DNA of 10,263 nt from Sphingomonadaceae bacterium (GCA_004282995.1 SHLU01000065.1:1-10263); one strand, 5' to 3'. Positions 1 through 7,237 are shown, counted from the stretch's first letter. Translations and numbers: made by a program. Notes: a model not told the origin generated them from the sequence alone.

Positions 1-1229
1 CCGATCAGCGATGCGCTAAGGCCGAAACGGGTGTTGTTGGCTTCGGCGATGCCTGCGGCAAGGTTCTTGACCTTGATCACCTGCACCAGCGGTCCGAACA
101 ATTCCACGTCGGGCCGGTTCTCGATCTTGGTTGTGTCGATGATAGCGGGACTGAGAAACGGCAGATTGTCGTCGGCGCGGGTCATGTGCTTGATCGCCTT
201 GCCGCCGTTGGAGAGAAAATAAAGGAAGCTCTCGACCAGCTGGTCGGCGGCCTGGTTGTCGATCACGCAGCCCATGAAGGGCTGTGGTTCGGCAAAAGGC
301 TCTCCCACGATCAATCGATCGGACAGGCGCTTCACCTCTTCGACGACCGCATCGAACATGCTTTCGACCACGATCAGTCTACGCGCCGCAGTGCAGCGCT
401 GGCCGGCGCTGGTGAAGGCCGAGCGCACGATCAGTATCGCCGCGTCGGTCACCAAAGGAGTATCGGCGACAACGATCGGATTGTTGCCGCCCATTTCCAG
501 CGCCAGAATCTTGCCCGGATTGGTCGCCAGCTTCTTGTTGATGGCGATCCCGGCCTGGGCAGACCCGGTGAACAGCACTCCATCGATACCGCGATGCGCT
601 ACCAGTGCCTGCCCTTCGGCGGGGCCACCGGGCAGGAATTGCGCAACCGCCGCCGAAATGCCGGCCTTGTTGAAGCACTTCATCAGCAATTCGCCCACGG
701 CCGGGGTTTTCTCGCTGGGTTTGAAAATCACGACGTTGCCGGCGATCAGAGCAGGCACGATGTGTCCGTTGGGCAGATGGGCGGGGAAATTATAGGGCCC
801 CAGCACCGCCATTACGCCATGCGGCTTGTGCCGCACCGCTGCCGTACCACCTAGAGCGCTGTCGAGTTTGCGCTGTCCGGTCCGCTCCGCATAGGCGGAA
901 ACCGAGATATCGACCTTGTTGATGACGGCTTCGACCTCGGTCCGGGATTCCCACAAGGGTTTGCCCGTCTCTTTCGAGATCAGTTCCGCCAATTCGTCAC
1001 TTTTGGCGCGCACTTCATTTGCGAAGCGGCGGCACAGCTCGATTCGGGTGGCAAGCGGTTTGGCAGCCCAATCGGGCCAAGCGCGGCGGGCTCGGTCGAC
1101 CGCGTGCTCAACGTCGCCAACCTTGCCGCGCCACAGTTCTTCACCCGTGGCCGGATCGAGAGAGATGATTTCGTTCTGGCTCAAGCGCTTCGGTTCTATC
1201 TGGTGTGATGCCGAGCAATGCCGGCCCAT
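1..1229 (-). CDS. astD: Succinylglutamate-semialdehyde dehydrogenase, C-terminus cut by window edge
   Basis: NAD-dependent oxidation of N-succinylglutamate 5-semialdehyde to succinylglutamate, the fourth step of the cytosolic arginine succinyltransferase (AST) pathway. I translated the minus strand and found an open frame of 409 residues running off the left edge. The family is about 490 residues, so roughly 80 are missing. Visible aldehyde dehydrogenase signatures are GPYNFP (oxyanion Asn147), KPSE (Lys170), FTGS (220-223), the general base in LEMGGNNP (Glu245), the catalytic Cys279 in GQRCTAARR, and ELFGP (376-380). The runs PYNFPAHLPNGHIVPAL and ALEMGGNNP are typical of AstD rather than generic aldehyde dehydrogenases. 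The start is uncertain. ATG at 1229 is the only ATG before the conserved core, but residues 1-15 look unlike the family. TTG at 1184 gives MSQNEIISLDPATGEELW, a better N-terminus. Neither has a clear Shine-Dalgarno. The gene follows selO by 36 bp on the same strand, so co-transcription is likely. No other ast gene is visible. Confidence 0.9.
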   Translation of the reverse strand, partial: MGRHCSASHQIEPKRLSQNEIISLDPATGEELWRGKVGDVEHAVDRARRAWPDWAAKPLATRIELCRRFANEVRAKSDELAELISKETGKPLWESRTEVEAVINKVDISVSAYAERTGQRKLDSALGGTAAVRHKPHGVMAVLGPYNFPAHLPNGHIVPALIAGNVVIFKPSEKTPAVGELLMKCFNKAGISAAVAQFLPGGPAEGQALVAHRGIDGVLFTGSAQAGIAINKKLATNPGKILALEMGGNNPIVVADTPLVTDAAILIVRSAFTSAGQRCTAARRLIVVESMFDAVVEEVKRLSDRLIVGEPFAEPQPFMGCVIDNQAADQLVESFLYFLSNGGKAIKHMTRADDNLPFLSPAIIDTTKIENRPDVELFGPLVQVIKVKNLAAGIAEANNTRFGLSASLI

Positions 1230-1264
1230 GCTGTTTGCGGGTTCTAGCGTAATAGCACACTGGG

Positions 1265-2698
1265 TCAATTCGGTGTGTTAACGGAACCCTCGTCCACGGA
1301 ATAGCCCAAAGGCGCAGGGGAATCTCCATGTGCCTCGGCCGCGTCACGCAGCCGCGAGATCTTGTCGTGGAGTGGCTTCCAATCGTCTCTATCTGCGATT
1401 GCTGACCACAATGTCTCGACCTCGTCGATGAGCATGGTCTCTGGCTGATTTCGATTCCAGTAGTCGTGATCGAGCGCACCAGGCGCTGGAACATATGCCG
1501 CCATGACATCAGCCAGCGCGCCGTTGGCATTTCGGCCTCCGCGATGGCGGTAGAAGAATTCGTCGGGCTGGATCTTTTCTTCGCGCAGGCTCCGCTCGCA
1601 GGCAGAGACCAGTTCGCTGTCGGCCTCTACGCCTCTCGATTTCAGCCCAAGCCGCCAACACCATCGACGTCCGATCGCCTCGGCATAGAGCGGACCAAAT
1701 CGGTTCATTGCAGTGATCAAGGGCTCAGCTTCGACCAGAGCACGCAGAGCGACCGCCAGTTGCCCGCAATTCCAGTGCAGCGCTTCAGGCTGGCGCCCGA
1801 AGGCATAGAGCCCCTGTTGGTCAAAATAGGCGGCGGTAAAGCCCGGGTCCCATGTCGGTAGCCAGCGCCACGGGCCATAATCGAAGCTTTCGCCGGTGAT
1901 GTTCATGTTGTCGGTGTTGAGAACGCCGTGAACAAAACCGGCTACCATGTAGCTGGCGGCAAGGTCGGCCAGCCGTGCGACAACCTGGTGCATCAACTGC
2001 ACAGCCGGCTGGTCGCGACCGGGAGCGTCCGGCGGCGGCTGCGGGCCGGGAAATTGCTCGAGGCAATATTCGACCAGTTGCGCCATATGATCGGATTCCT
2101 CGAGCACCAGTAGCCGCTGGAAACTGCCGATGCGGATATGCGAATGACTGAGACGGAGCATCACGGCAGAGCGCGCCGGCGAAGGTTCGTCGCCACGCTC
2201 CAGCTCTTCGCCAGTTTCGATTACGGACAGGGTTTGCGAGGTATAGACGCCAAGTGCTTCGAGAAATTCGGTGGCAAGGATTTCACGCACTGCGCCTTTG
2301 AGCGTCAATCGTCCGTCGGCCGTGCGGCTATATGGGGTCGTACCCGAACCCTTGGTGCCAAGATCAAGCAATCGGCCACCGTCGTCGCGCAATTGAGCGA
2401 ACAGGAACCCGCGGCCATCGCCGATCTCGGGATTGTACACCCTGAACTGATGTCCGTGATAGCGCAGAGCAAGCGGTTGGGGCAGCGAGCCGGGCAAGGG
2501 CTCAAAACGGGCGAAATGGCGGATCCAGTCGTCGTCCGATAGTGTATCGATGCCAATACCGGCAGCGGCGCGGTCATTTCGAAACCGTAAGATCGCTCGC
2601 GGGAAATCCGCCGGGATTACGGGATCACCAAGCCAGCTCGCGACACTGTCGATAGCGCGCTGCGGTCGGTAGTTGGCGGCTTGCGGTTCGGAGCGCAT
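1265..2698 (-). CDS. selO: Protein adenylyltransferase SelO (YdiU family)
   Basis: Pseudokinase-fold enzyme that transfers AMP from ATP to Ser/Thr/Tyr of target proteins. In characterised members it links to redox homeostasis through protein glutathionylation. At 477 residues it matches E. coli YdiU (about 478). Key residues align with the characterised Pseudomonas SelO at a constant spacing: Lys116 in GTKGSG, Glu139 in VREIL, Asp263-Asn264 in HGVLNTDNM (catalytic base and metal ligand) and Asp273 in DYGPW (metal ligand). The YHGHQF and GDGRG motifs (80-97) and TPYSRTADGR (121-130) are also standard. The active site therefore looks intact. The C-terminal region after about 380 diverges from E. 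coli, and the protein ends in VNTPN with no terminal Cys or selenocysteine-like motif. ATG 2698 is taken as the start; no strong Shine-Dalgarno is seen. The gene is divergent from the hydrolase gene and lies upstream of astD on the same strand, with its TGA 36 bp before the astD ATG. Confidence 0.95.
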   Translation of the reverse strand: MRSEPQAANYRPQRAIDSVASWLGDPVIPADFPRAILRFRNDRAAAGIGIDTLSDDDWIRHFARFEPLPGSLPQPLALRYHGHQFRVYNPEIGDGRGFLFAQLRDDGGRLLDLGTKGSGTTPYSRTADGRLTLKGAVREILATEFLEALGVYTSQTLSVIETGEELERGDEPSPARSAVMLRLSHSHIRIGSFQRLLVLEESDHMAQLVEYCLEQFPGPQPPPDAPGRDQPAVQLMHQVVARLADLAASYMVAGFVHGVLNTDNMNITGESFDYGPWRWLPTWDPGFTAAYFDQQGLYAFGRQPEALHWNCGQLAVALRALVEAEPLITAMNRFGPLYAEAIGRRWCWRLGLKSRGVEADSELVSACERSLREEKIQPDEFFYRHRGGRNANGALADVMAAYVPAPGALDHDYWNRNQPETMLIDEVETLWSAIADRDDWKPLHDKISRLRDAAEAHGDSPAPLGYSVDEGSVNTPN

Positions 2699-2768
2699 CC
2701 AGCGATAGTGGGGACGAGAGCTTGTTAGTGCAAGCGCGGGGCAGCAAACTTAACCGGGCCGAACCTTC
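2699..2768. promoter_or_regulatory. Divergent intergenic region, presumed promoters for selO and the hydrolase
   Basis: These 70 bp separate the selO start (minus) from the TTG start of the hydrolase (plus), so promoters for both directions must lie here or extend into the genes. The only structure I see is a short inverted repeat, GCTTG at 2720-2724 and CAAGC at 2731-2735 with a 6-nt gap, which could be a small operator or chance. I could not identify a convincing -35/-10 pair on either strand. The regulatory role is inferred from the gene arrangement. Confidence 0.4.
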
Positions 2769-3650
2769 TTGACCGAACCGACTGATCCCGCACCGGCCCT
2801 GGCCGACCGCCACTGGCAGAGTGAAGACGGCCTGTCGCTGCATTTTCGCGATTATGCAGGGGATGTGAGCCTTCTGCCGGTCTTGTGCCTGCACGGCCTT
2901 ACCCGCAATGCGCGCGACTTCGCCGAACTGGCCGCACACATTGCTCCAGGGCGAAGAGTGATCGTGCCCGAGATGCGCGGTCGCGGCATGAGCGATTATG
3001 CCCGTGACCACGAAAGCTATAATCCGGCCCAATATGTCGCCGATGTGGAGCGATTGCTCGTGCAGGAGTCAATTGAGCGGTTCGTTTGCATCGGCACCTC
3101 GCTGGGCGGATTGATGACAATGTTGATGGCGGCGACAATGCCGGGCCGGATTGCGGGTGCCGTACTCAACGATATCGGACCGGAGGTCGAGAGCGAGGGG
3201 CTGGAGGCCATTCGCGGCTATGTTGGGCAAGGACGCAGTTTCGAAACATGGATGCACGCGGCTCGGGCCCTGCGCGATGTGCATGGCGAGTCACACCCGA
3301 CATTCACCATCGAAGACTGGCTTGCCATGGCCAAGCGGATAATGGTCCTGGGGCAAGGCGGACGGATAGCCTTCGATTACGACATGGGGCTGGCCGAACC
3401 CTTCGCCGCAGGCGGGGAAAAGGCTGCGCCTCCCAACCTCTGGCCAGCATTCGAGTCGTTGGCGCAGGAACCGGTCCTGCTCGTTCGCGGGGCGCATTCC
3501 AACATCCTGGGTGAACATACGGCGAGGCAGATGCAGGCTCGCGGCCCGCAGGTCGAAATCGTCACCATCGACGATACGGGCCATGCCCCGCTTCTGACCG
3601 AACCCGAAGCGCTGACCGCAATTGATCGGCTTCTGGCCCGGGTGCCGTGA
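2769..3650 (+). CDS. Alpha/beta hydrolase fold protein
   Basis: Probably a cytosolic hydrolase of the esterase/enol-lactonase-like alpha/beta-fold group; the substrate is unknown. In its 293 residues I see the oxyanion-hole HG in LCLHGLTRNARDF (39-51), the strand VIVPEMRGRGMSDY (64-77), the nucleophile elbow GTSLGG with Ser111 (109-114), the family-typical LNDIGPEVE (133-141) and the catalytic His272 in DDTGHAPLL. The canonical acid position after strand 7, normally Asp in an RGxxSDxL motif, reads RGAHSNIL with Asn245, so the usual acid appears to be lost. The start must be TTG 2769: an in-frame TAA at 2751-2753 lies just upstream and no ATG or GTG occurs before the conserved domain. The ribosome-binding site is weak. 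The TGA overlaps the GTG of the next gene in a GTGA arrangement, suggesting an operon with the glycosyltransferase. Family assignment is firm, function open. Confidence 0.9.
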   Translation: MTEPTDPAPALADRHWQSEDGLSLHFRDYAGDVSLLPVLCLHGLTRNARDFAELAAHIAPGRRVIVPEMRGRGMSDYARDHESYNPAQYVADVERLLVQESIERFVCIGTSLGGLMTMLMAATMPGRIAGAVLNDIGPEVESEGLEAIRGYVGQGRSFETWMHAARALRDVHGESHPTFTIEDWLAMAKRIMVLGQGGRIAFDYDMGLAEPFAAGGEKAAPPNLWPAFESLAQEPVLLVRGAHSNILGEHTARQMQARGPQVEIVTIDDTGHAPLLTEPEALTAIDRLLARVP

Positions 3651-4780
3651 GTACCCGAATCCTTCATTTGCACTCGACCTTCGCGGCCGGGGGGAAGGAA
3701 TTGCGCTGCGTCCAGCTCATCAATGCTTTCGGCCCCTCGGTCGATCACACGATCGTTTCCGGCGAACCCGAATCCATCGGGGCATCGCATCACGTATCGA
3801 GCACGGCCTGCGTCACCTATCCGCGGGATTTTCCTGCCTTGAGGGGTCGTCCCTGGCCCGGTCGCCTAAGGACCATGGCCAAGGCGATGCAGGGCTACGA
3901 CCTGATTCTGACATACAATTGGGGGGCGATGGATGCGGTGTTGGCGCACACGCTGTTCTCCGGCGCTTTTAAGCTGCCTCCGTTGATCCACCACGAGGAC
4001 GGATTCAACGAGGACGAGCAGGATCGTCTGAAATCGAGCCGCAATATCTATCGCAGACTCGCCCTGACTCGTGCGCTTCGGCTTGTCGTTCCCTCCCGAA
4101 CGCTGGAGAAAATTGCGTTGCAGGCCTGGGCCCAGCCAAGGTCTCGAGTGGTCATGATCCCCAACGGCATCGACACCGCAGCATTTGACCATCCGCAACG
4201 GCCCGATGCGCTCCCTGGCCTGGTCAAACGAGAAGGAGATTTGTGGGTCGGCACCCTGGCAGGGCTGCGACCGGTTAAGAACTTGCCGCGCCTGGTGCGT
4301 GCTTTCGCCGCATTGCCCGAGCCTTGGAAGCTGGTAATCGTCGGTGAAGGGCCGGAAGAATCCGCAATCCGTGCCGAAATCGCTCGGTTTGGTCTTGCCG
4401 ACAGGGTCATGCTGCCTGGTTTTGCCGCCAGTCCAGCGCGCTTTGTTGGCCTGTTCGATATCTTTGCCTTGTCCAGCAACTCCGAACAATTCCCCATCTC
4501 CGTCGTCGAGGCCATGGCGGCAGGGCTGCCGGTAGTTGCTCCCGCAGTAGGCGATATTGCCGGGATGGTCGCGACCGAGAATGCGCGGTACATCGCCGCG
4601 CCGGGTGATGAAAATGCGCTGTGTCAGGCGTTGACCGAGCTTGTTTCGGACAGCGCACGGCGCGCGGCTATTGGTGCCGCCAATCGTGTCCGGGCACAGG
4701 CCGGGTACGACCAGGAAACGATGATCGCTGCCTACCGCCAACTTTACGGCACTGCCATCGGGCTAGAGCAGCTGGGTTGA
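3647..4780 (+). CDS. Glycosyltransferase family 4 (GT-B fold)
   Basis: Likely transfers a sugar from a nucleotide-sugar donor to a lipid or saccharide acceptor on the cytosolic side of the inner membrane; donor and acceptor cannot be read from sequence. The 377 residues show two Rossmann-like halves. The N-terminal half has a Gly-rich loop (TFAAGGKELR, 11-20) and the acceptor-side segment IHHEDGFNEDEQ (114-125). The C-terminal donor half starts near VVMIPNGID (168-176) and has GLRPVKNLPRLV (206-217, with Arg208 and Lys211 at the expected donor-phosphate positions), LVIVGEGPEE (229-238), and the retaining-type EX7E motif Glu280/Glu288 in SEQFPISVVEAMAAGLPVVA. There is no signal peptide or transmembrane helix. 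GTG 3647 overlaps the hydrolase stop by 4 bp, the hallmark of translational coupling. No other polysaccharide genes are nearby, so the pathway is unclear: lipopolysaccharide, exopolysaccharide or glycolipid are all possible. Confidence 0.92.
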   Translation: MSTRILHLHSTFAAGGKELRCVQLINAFGPSVDHTIVSGEPESIGASHHVSSTACVTYPRDFPALRGRPWPGRLRTMAKAMQGYDLILTYNWGAMDAVLAHTLFSGAFKLPPLIHHEDGFNEDEQDRLKSSRNIYRRLALTRALRLVVPSRTLEKIALQAWAQPRSRVVMIPNGIDTAAFDHPQRPDALPGLVKREGDLWVGTLAGLRPVKNLPRLVRAFAALPEPWKLVIVGEGPEESAIRAEIARFGLADRVMLPGFAASPARFVGLFDIFALSSNSEQFPISVVEAMAAGLPVVAPAVGDIAGMVATENARYIAAPGDENALCQALTELVSDSARRAAIGAANRVRAQAGYDQETMIAAYRQLYGTAIGLEQLG

Positions 4781-4862
4781 CCCAAGGCTTCACCCTGCGT
4801 TCACCCCCGAAACGGCTAGGAACCGGACAATGCCCCTGTCCATGTTCCCCCGTGGTTGATTT

Positions 4863-4898
4863 GACCCGCACCCGACCGTAAAGACCCGCTCACCCGAC
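4863..4898. repeat. Imperfect direct repeat in the leader of the yfgM-like/bamB pair
   Basis: GACCCGC+ACCCGAC at 4863-4876 recurs as GACCCGC+TC+ACCCGAC at 4883-4898, so the half-motifs repeat at spacings of 20 and 22 bp, about two helical turns. A smaller repeat, TTCACCC, occurs upstream at 4789-4795 and 4800-4806, 11 bp apart. Both lie in the 144-bp non-coding stretch (4781-4924) between the glycosyltransferase stop and the GTG of the TPR gene. Two helically phased repeats before an operon could be an operator, but the stretch is C-rich and this may be chance. I see no clear terminator or sigma-70 promoter in it. Confidence 0.35.
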
Positions 4899-4924
4899 TG
4901 CTATTTCAAGAGAGACGAGCCTCC

Positions 4925-5722
4925 GTGGCGCTGACACCTTCCAACACTCCTCCCAGTGACAAGAAAGCCAACCAGAAGCTTGCGGCGGATGACGCCCTGC
5001 TGCGGGAGGTCGACGACGCGGTCCGACAGGATCAGTATAGCGAATTTGGTCGCCGATACGGCGTGAGCCTCGTCGCCGTGCTCGTCCTGGGGCTCGCGGC
5101 GTTTGGCGGGTATCTCTGGTGGGATGGCCAGCGCGAGGGCGCGCTGGAAAAAGATGGCGAAGCGTTGATTTCAGCCATGGACCAGATCGAGGCCGGCAAT
5201 CTCAAGACTGCCAACGAGGCGCTTGGCACGCTGGCCGACGATGACAATGTCGGTGCCCGTTCGGCAGCATTACTGCTGCAAGGAGGCGTGCTTTCGCAAC
5301 AAGGCGATAGCGAAGGTGCCGCGCGCGTTTTCGGACGTCTGGCGTCAGACCCTTCGGCACCTCCTGCCTATCGTGATCTTGCGCTTATTCGGCTGGTCCA
5401 TGTCCAATTCGATACGATGGATCCGGCAGAGGTTATCTCGCGGCTCAAGCCCGTCGCGGTACGGGGCAACCCCTATTTCGGAAGCGCCGGCGAACTGGTG
5501 GGCATGGCTTATCTCGAACAGGGCAAGCGCAAGGAAGCTGGCACGCTGTTTAGCCAGATCGCCAAGGATGACGACGTGCCGCAATCGATCCGTTCGCGGG
5601 CGCGGCAGATGGCCGGCGTTCTCGGCGTCGACGCGATCGAGGATGTCGACAAGGTGCTGGAAGAAGCCGGCGCCAATACCGGCGCTTCAATGACCTCCGG
5701 CGCGCCCGCTGAGGCAGGCTGA
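4925..5722 (+). CDS. YfgM-like membrane-anchored tetratricopeptide repeat protein
   Basis: Probable inner-membrane protein with a periplasmic TPR-like domain, related to E. coli YfgM, an ancillary SecYEG/PpiD partner thought to help chaperone translocated envelope proteins. In its 265 residues there is a charged cytosolic N-terminus (1-44), one transmembrane helix (about 47-66, ending YLWW), and an alpha-helical TPR-like region (about 70-235) with pairs such as AALLLQGGVLSQQGDSEGAA (114-133) and LVGMAYLEQGKRKEAGTLF (191-209). An Ala/Gly-rich tail follows. There is no signal peptidase site, so the helix should stay as an N-in anchor. GTG 4925 is chosen because it gives a natural hydrophilic N-terminus; a modest AAGAGAG (4908-4914) lies 10 nt upstream. 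It precedes bamB by 64 bp on the same strand, the order also seen in enterobacteria (yfgM-bamB), which supports the assignment beyond weak sequence similarity. I give no symbol because sequence identity to YfgM is low. Confidence 0.85.
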   Translation: MALTPSNTPPSDKKANQKLAADDALLREVDDAVRQDQYSEFGRRYGVSLVAVLVLGLAAFGGYLWWDGQREGALEKDGEALISAMDQIEAGNLKTANEALGTLADDDNVGARSAALLLQGGVLSQQGDSEGAARVFGRLASDPSAPPAYRDLALIRLVHVQFDTMDPAEVISRLKPVAVRGNPYFGSAGELVGMAYLEQGKRKEAGTLFSQIAKDDDVPQSIRSRARQMAGVLGVDAIEDVDKVLEEAGANTGASMTSGAPAEAG

Positions 5723-5786
5723 ACCGGCGCGGTAATAAGAATTTTCCGGATCGTCGACGCGGTCCGCACACGAAAGATCTGACGGG

Positions 5787-7148
5787 ATGAAACCTTTGAT
5801 GTCGACACGTATGAAAAAGGCCGGAAAAATTGCCGTGGCGAGCCTGTTGGCACTGACCTTGGCCGGCTGTAGCGGCGGACTGTTCGGCGGGAGCGGCGAC
5901 AAGAACAAGACGCCGACTGTCGGCAATCGGGTGCCGGTCCTGTCCAAGATTGAAACCGGGGCCGAGGTCGATCCATCGCTCGCCGGGACGGCAGTGGTAT
6001 TGCCGCCCGCGCAGGTCAACAGCGCATGGGCGATGGCTGGAGGTACTCCGAGCAAGAGCTACGGGCACCTCGCGCTATCCGACACGCCCTCGCGTGCCTG
6101 GACAACCCAGATTGCCGGCGGCAGCAACCGTGTACGCCTCGGGGCATCTCCGATCGTTGCCGGCGGCAAATTGTTCGCGGTCGATACCGAAGGCGTCGTT
6201 CACGCCTTCGACGCCGCTACTGGCTCGCGGGCCTGGTCGCACAGGATGGAAGTCGACAAGGGCGTTCGCAAGTCCGCATTCGGCGGCGGGGCGAGCTATG
6301 ATGCCGGCCGCATCTACGCCACCAATGGCGTCGGCGAAGTCGTCGCGCTTAATGCCGATACCGGACAGCCACTGTGGAAGGTCAAACCAGGCGGTCCGTT
6401 GCGCGATGCGCCGACACTGGCTTTCAATCTCGTCATCGTGATGACGCAGGACAACCAGATTTTCGCACTCAATGCCAATGACGGTTCGGTTGCGTGGCAG
6501 GAATCCGGCTCGCAGGCGCAGGCAGGTGTGTTCGGTGTTGCTTCGCCGGCCGCTGGGCAAGGCTCAATTATCGCTGGATACAGCTCGGGCGAACTGACGG
6601 CATATCGCTACGAGAACGGTCGCACCTTGTGGTCCGATGCATTGGCGCGGACTTCGATCTCGACCTCGGTCGGCTCGCTGACCGATATCGATGCCGATCC
6701 GATCATCGATTCCGGTCGCGTCTATGCCCTGGGCCAAGGCGGTCGCATGGCTGCCTATGAGTTGGTCACCGGCCAGCGCATCTGGGAGCTTAATCTCGCT
6801 GGCATTTCCACTCCGGCTATCGCCGGCGAATGGATTTTTACCCTGACAGATGATGCCCGTTTGCTCGCCATTGCCCGTTCCACGGGTAAGGTGCGCTGGG
6901 TCAGCCAGCTGGCCCGCTATCGCAACGAAAAGGACAAGTCAGGGCAGATATTCTGGACCGGTCCGGTTCTCGCTGGGAACACGCTCTATGTCGCGAGTTC
7001 GGAAGGCGAAATCTGGCAGGTCAGCACCGGCGAAGGCAGCGCGCAGCTGTTCCAGGACATAGACCAGTCCGTCAGCGTACCGCCGATCGTCGCCAACCAG
7101 ATGCTCTATGTTCTCGACGATAGTGGCAGGATTCACGCTTTCCGCTGA
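5787..7148 (+). CDS. bamB: Outer membrane protein assembly factor BamB (beta-propeller lipoprotein)
   Basis: Lipoprotein subunit of the BAM complex that folds beta-barrel proteins into the outer membrane, acting from the periplasmic face as a scaffold beside BamA. The 453 residues begin with a lipoprotein signal: basic residues, a hydrophobic core and the lipobox LAGC, with lipidated Cys28. The mature part carries PQQ-like propeller repeats, each ending in a strand with A-x-(D/N)-x-x-(T/D)-G-x-x-x-W. Examples are FDAATGSRAW (141-150), LNADTGQPLW (188-197), LNANDGSVAW (228-237), YRYENGRTLW (273-282), YELVTGQRIW (324-333) and IARSTGKVRW (362-371), plus two weaker closing blades, consistent with an eight-bladed propeller. 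Three in-frame ATGs lie before the signal (5787, 5799, 5811). The last gives MKKAGKIAVASLLALTLAGC, the most canonical lipoprotein signal. The first is reported as the outer limit. The gene follows the YfgM-like gene. Der GTPase, the usual next gene, is not found downstream. Confidence 0.95.
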   Translation: MKPLMSTRMKKAGKIAVASLLALTLAGCSGGLFGGSGDKNKTPTVGNRVPVLSKIETGAEVDPSLAGTAVVLPPAQVNSAWAMAGGTPSKSYGHLALSDTPSRAWTTQIAGGSNRVRLGASPIVAGGKLFAVDTEGVVHAFDAATGSRAWSHRMEVDKGVRKSAFGGGASYDAGRIYATNGVGEVVALNADTGQPLWKVKPGGPLRDAPTLAFNLVIVMTQDNQIFALNANDGSVAWQESGSQAQAGVFGVASPAAGQGSIIAGYSSGELTAYRYENGRTLWSDALARTSISTSVGSLTDIDADPIIDSGRVYALGQGGRMAAYELVTGQRIWELNLAGISTPAIAGEWIFTLTDDARLLAIARSTGKVRWVSQLARYRNEKDKSGQIFWTGPVLAGNTLYVASSEGEIWQVSTGEGSAQLFQDIDQSVSVPPIVANQMLYVLDDSGRIHAFR

Positions 7149-7204
7149 GCCTGGTGGGACTGCTGCAGCGTCGATCAGGGCCGTCTGCTGTAACCACATC
7201 TTAC

Positions 7205-7237
7205 CTTGCGCTTAACCCTTTGCGGGTAAGGCGCAGG
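7205..7237 (+). promoter_or_regulatory. Strong hairpin enclosing the Shine-Dalgarno of the next gene
   Basis: Positions 7205-7218 pair with 7224-7237 around a 5-nt loop (TTTGC). Of 14 positions, 11 are Watson-Crick pairs, two are T-G wobbles (7206/7236 and 7212/7230) and one is an A-A mismatch (7214/7228). The 3' arm contains the probable ribosome-binding site AAGG (7228-7231) and ends one base before the ATG at 7239. Folded, it would block ribosome access, suggesting translational control such as a thermosensor-like or coupling element. There is no T-run after it, so it is unlikely to be an intrinsic terminator for bamB. The pairing is read directly; the function is inferred. Confidence 0.5.

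Noticed and set aside
186..854. Long plus-strand open frame of 222 codons, and a second overlapping one at 256-795
   Set aside because: Both lie entirely antisense to astD, whose minus-strand translation shows every aldehyde dehydrogenase motif. The products are low-complexity and resemble nothing; open antisense frames are common in GC-rich genes.
2625..3032. Minus-strand frame of 135 codons crossing the selO-hydrolase gap
   Set aside because: It overlaps the start of selO and the clearly coding hydrolase, has no recognisable domain, and its codon pattern is that of a shadow frame.
3866..4741. Minus-strand frame of 291 codons
   Set aside because: It is antisense to the GT4 glycosyltransferase, which has intact motifs throughout; the product has no recognisable domain.
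4825..4841. GGACA/TGTCC hairpin after the glycosyltransferase as an intrinsic terminator
   Set aside because: It has only a 5-bp stem with a 7-nt loop and no following T-run, too weak to call.
4861..4884. TTGACC as a -35 element with TAAAGA as -10
   Set aside because: The spacing is 12 bp, too short for a sigma-70 type promoter, and no better -10 lies at 16-18 bp.
7212..7230. TTAACC...GGGTAA upstream of the membrane gene as a CtrA binding site
   Set aside because: The spacing does not match the TTAA-N7-TTAA consensus, and the sequence is better explained as the two arms of the hairpin.
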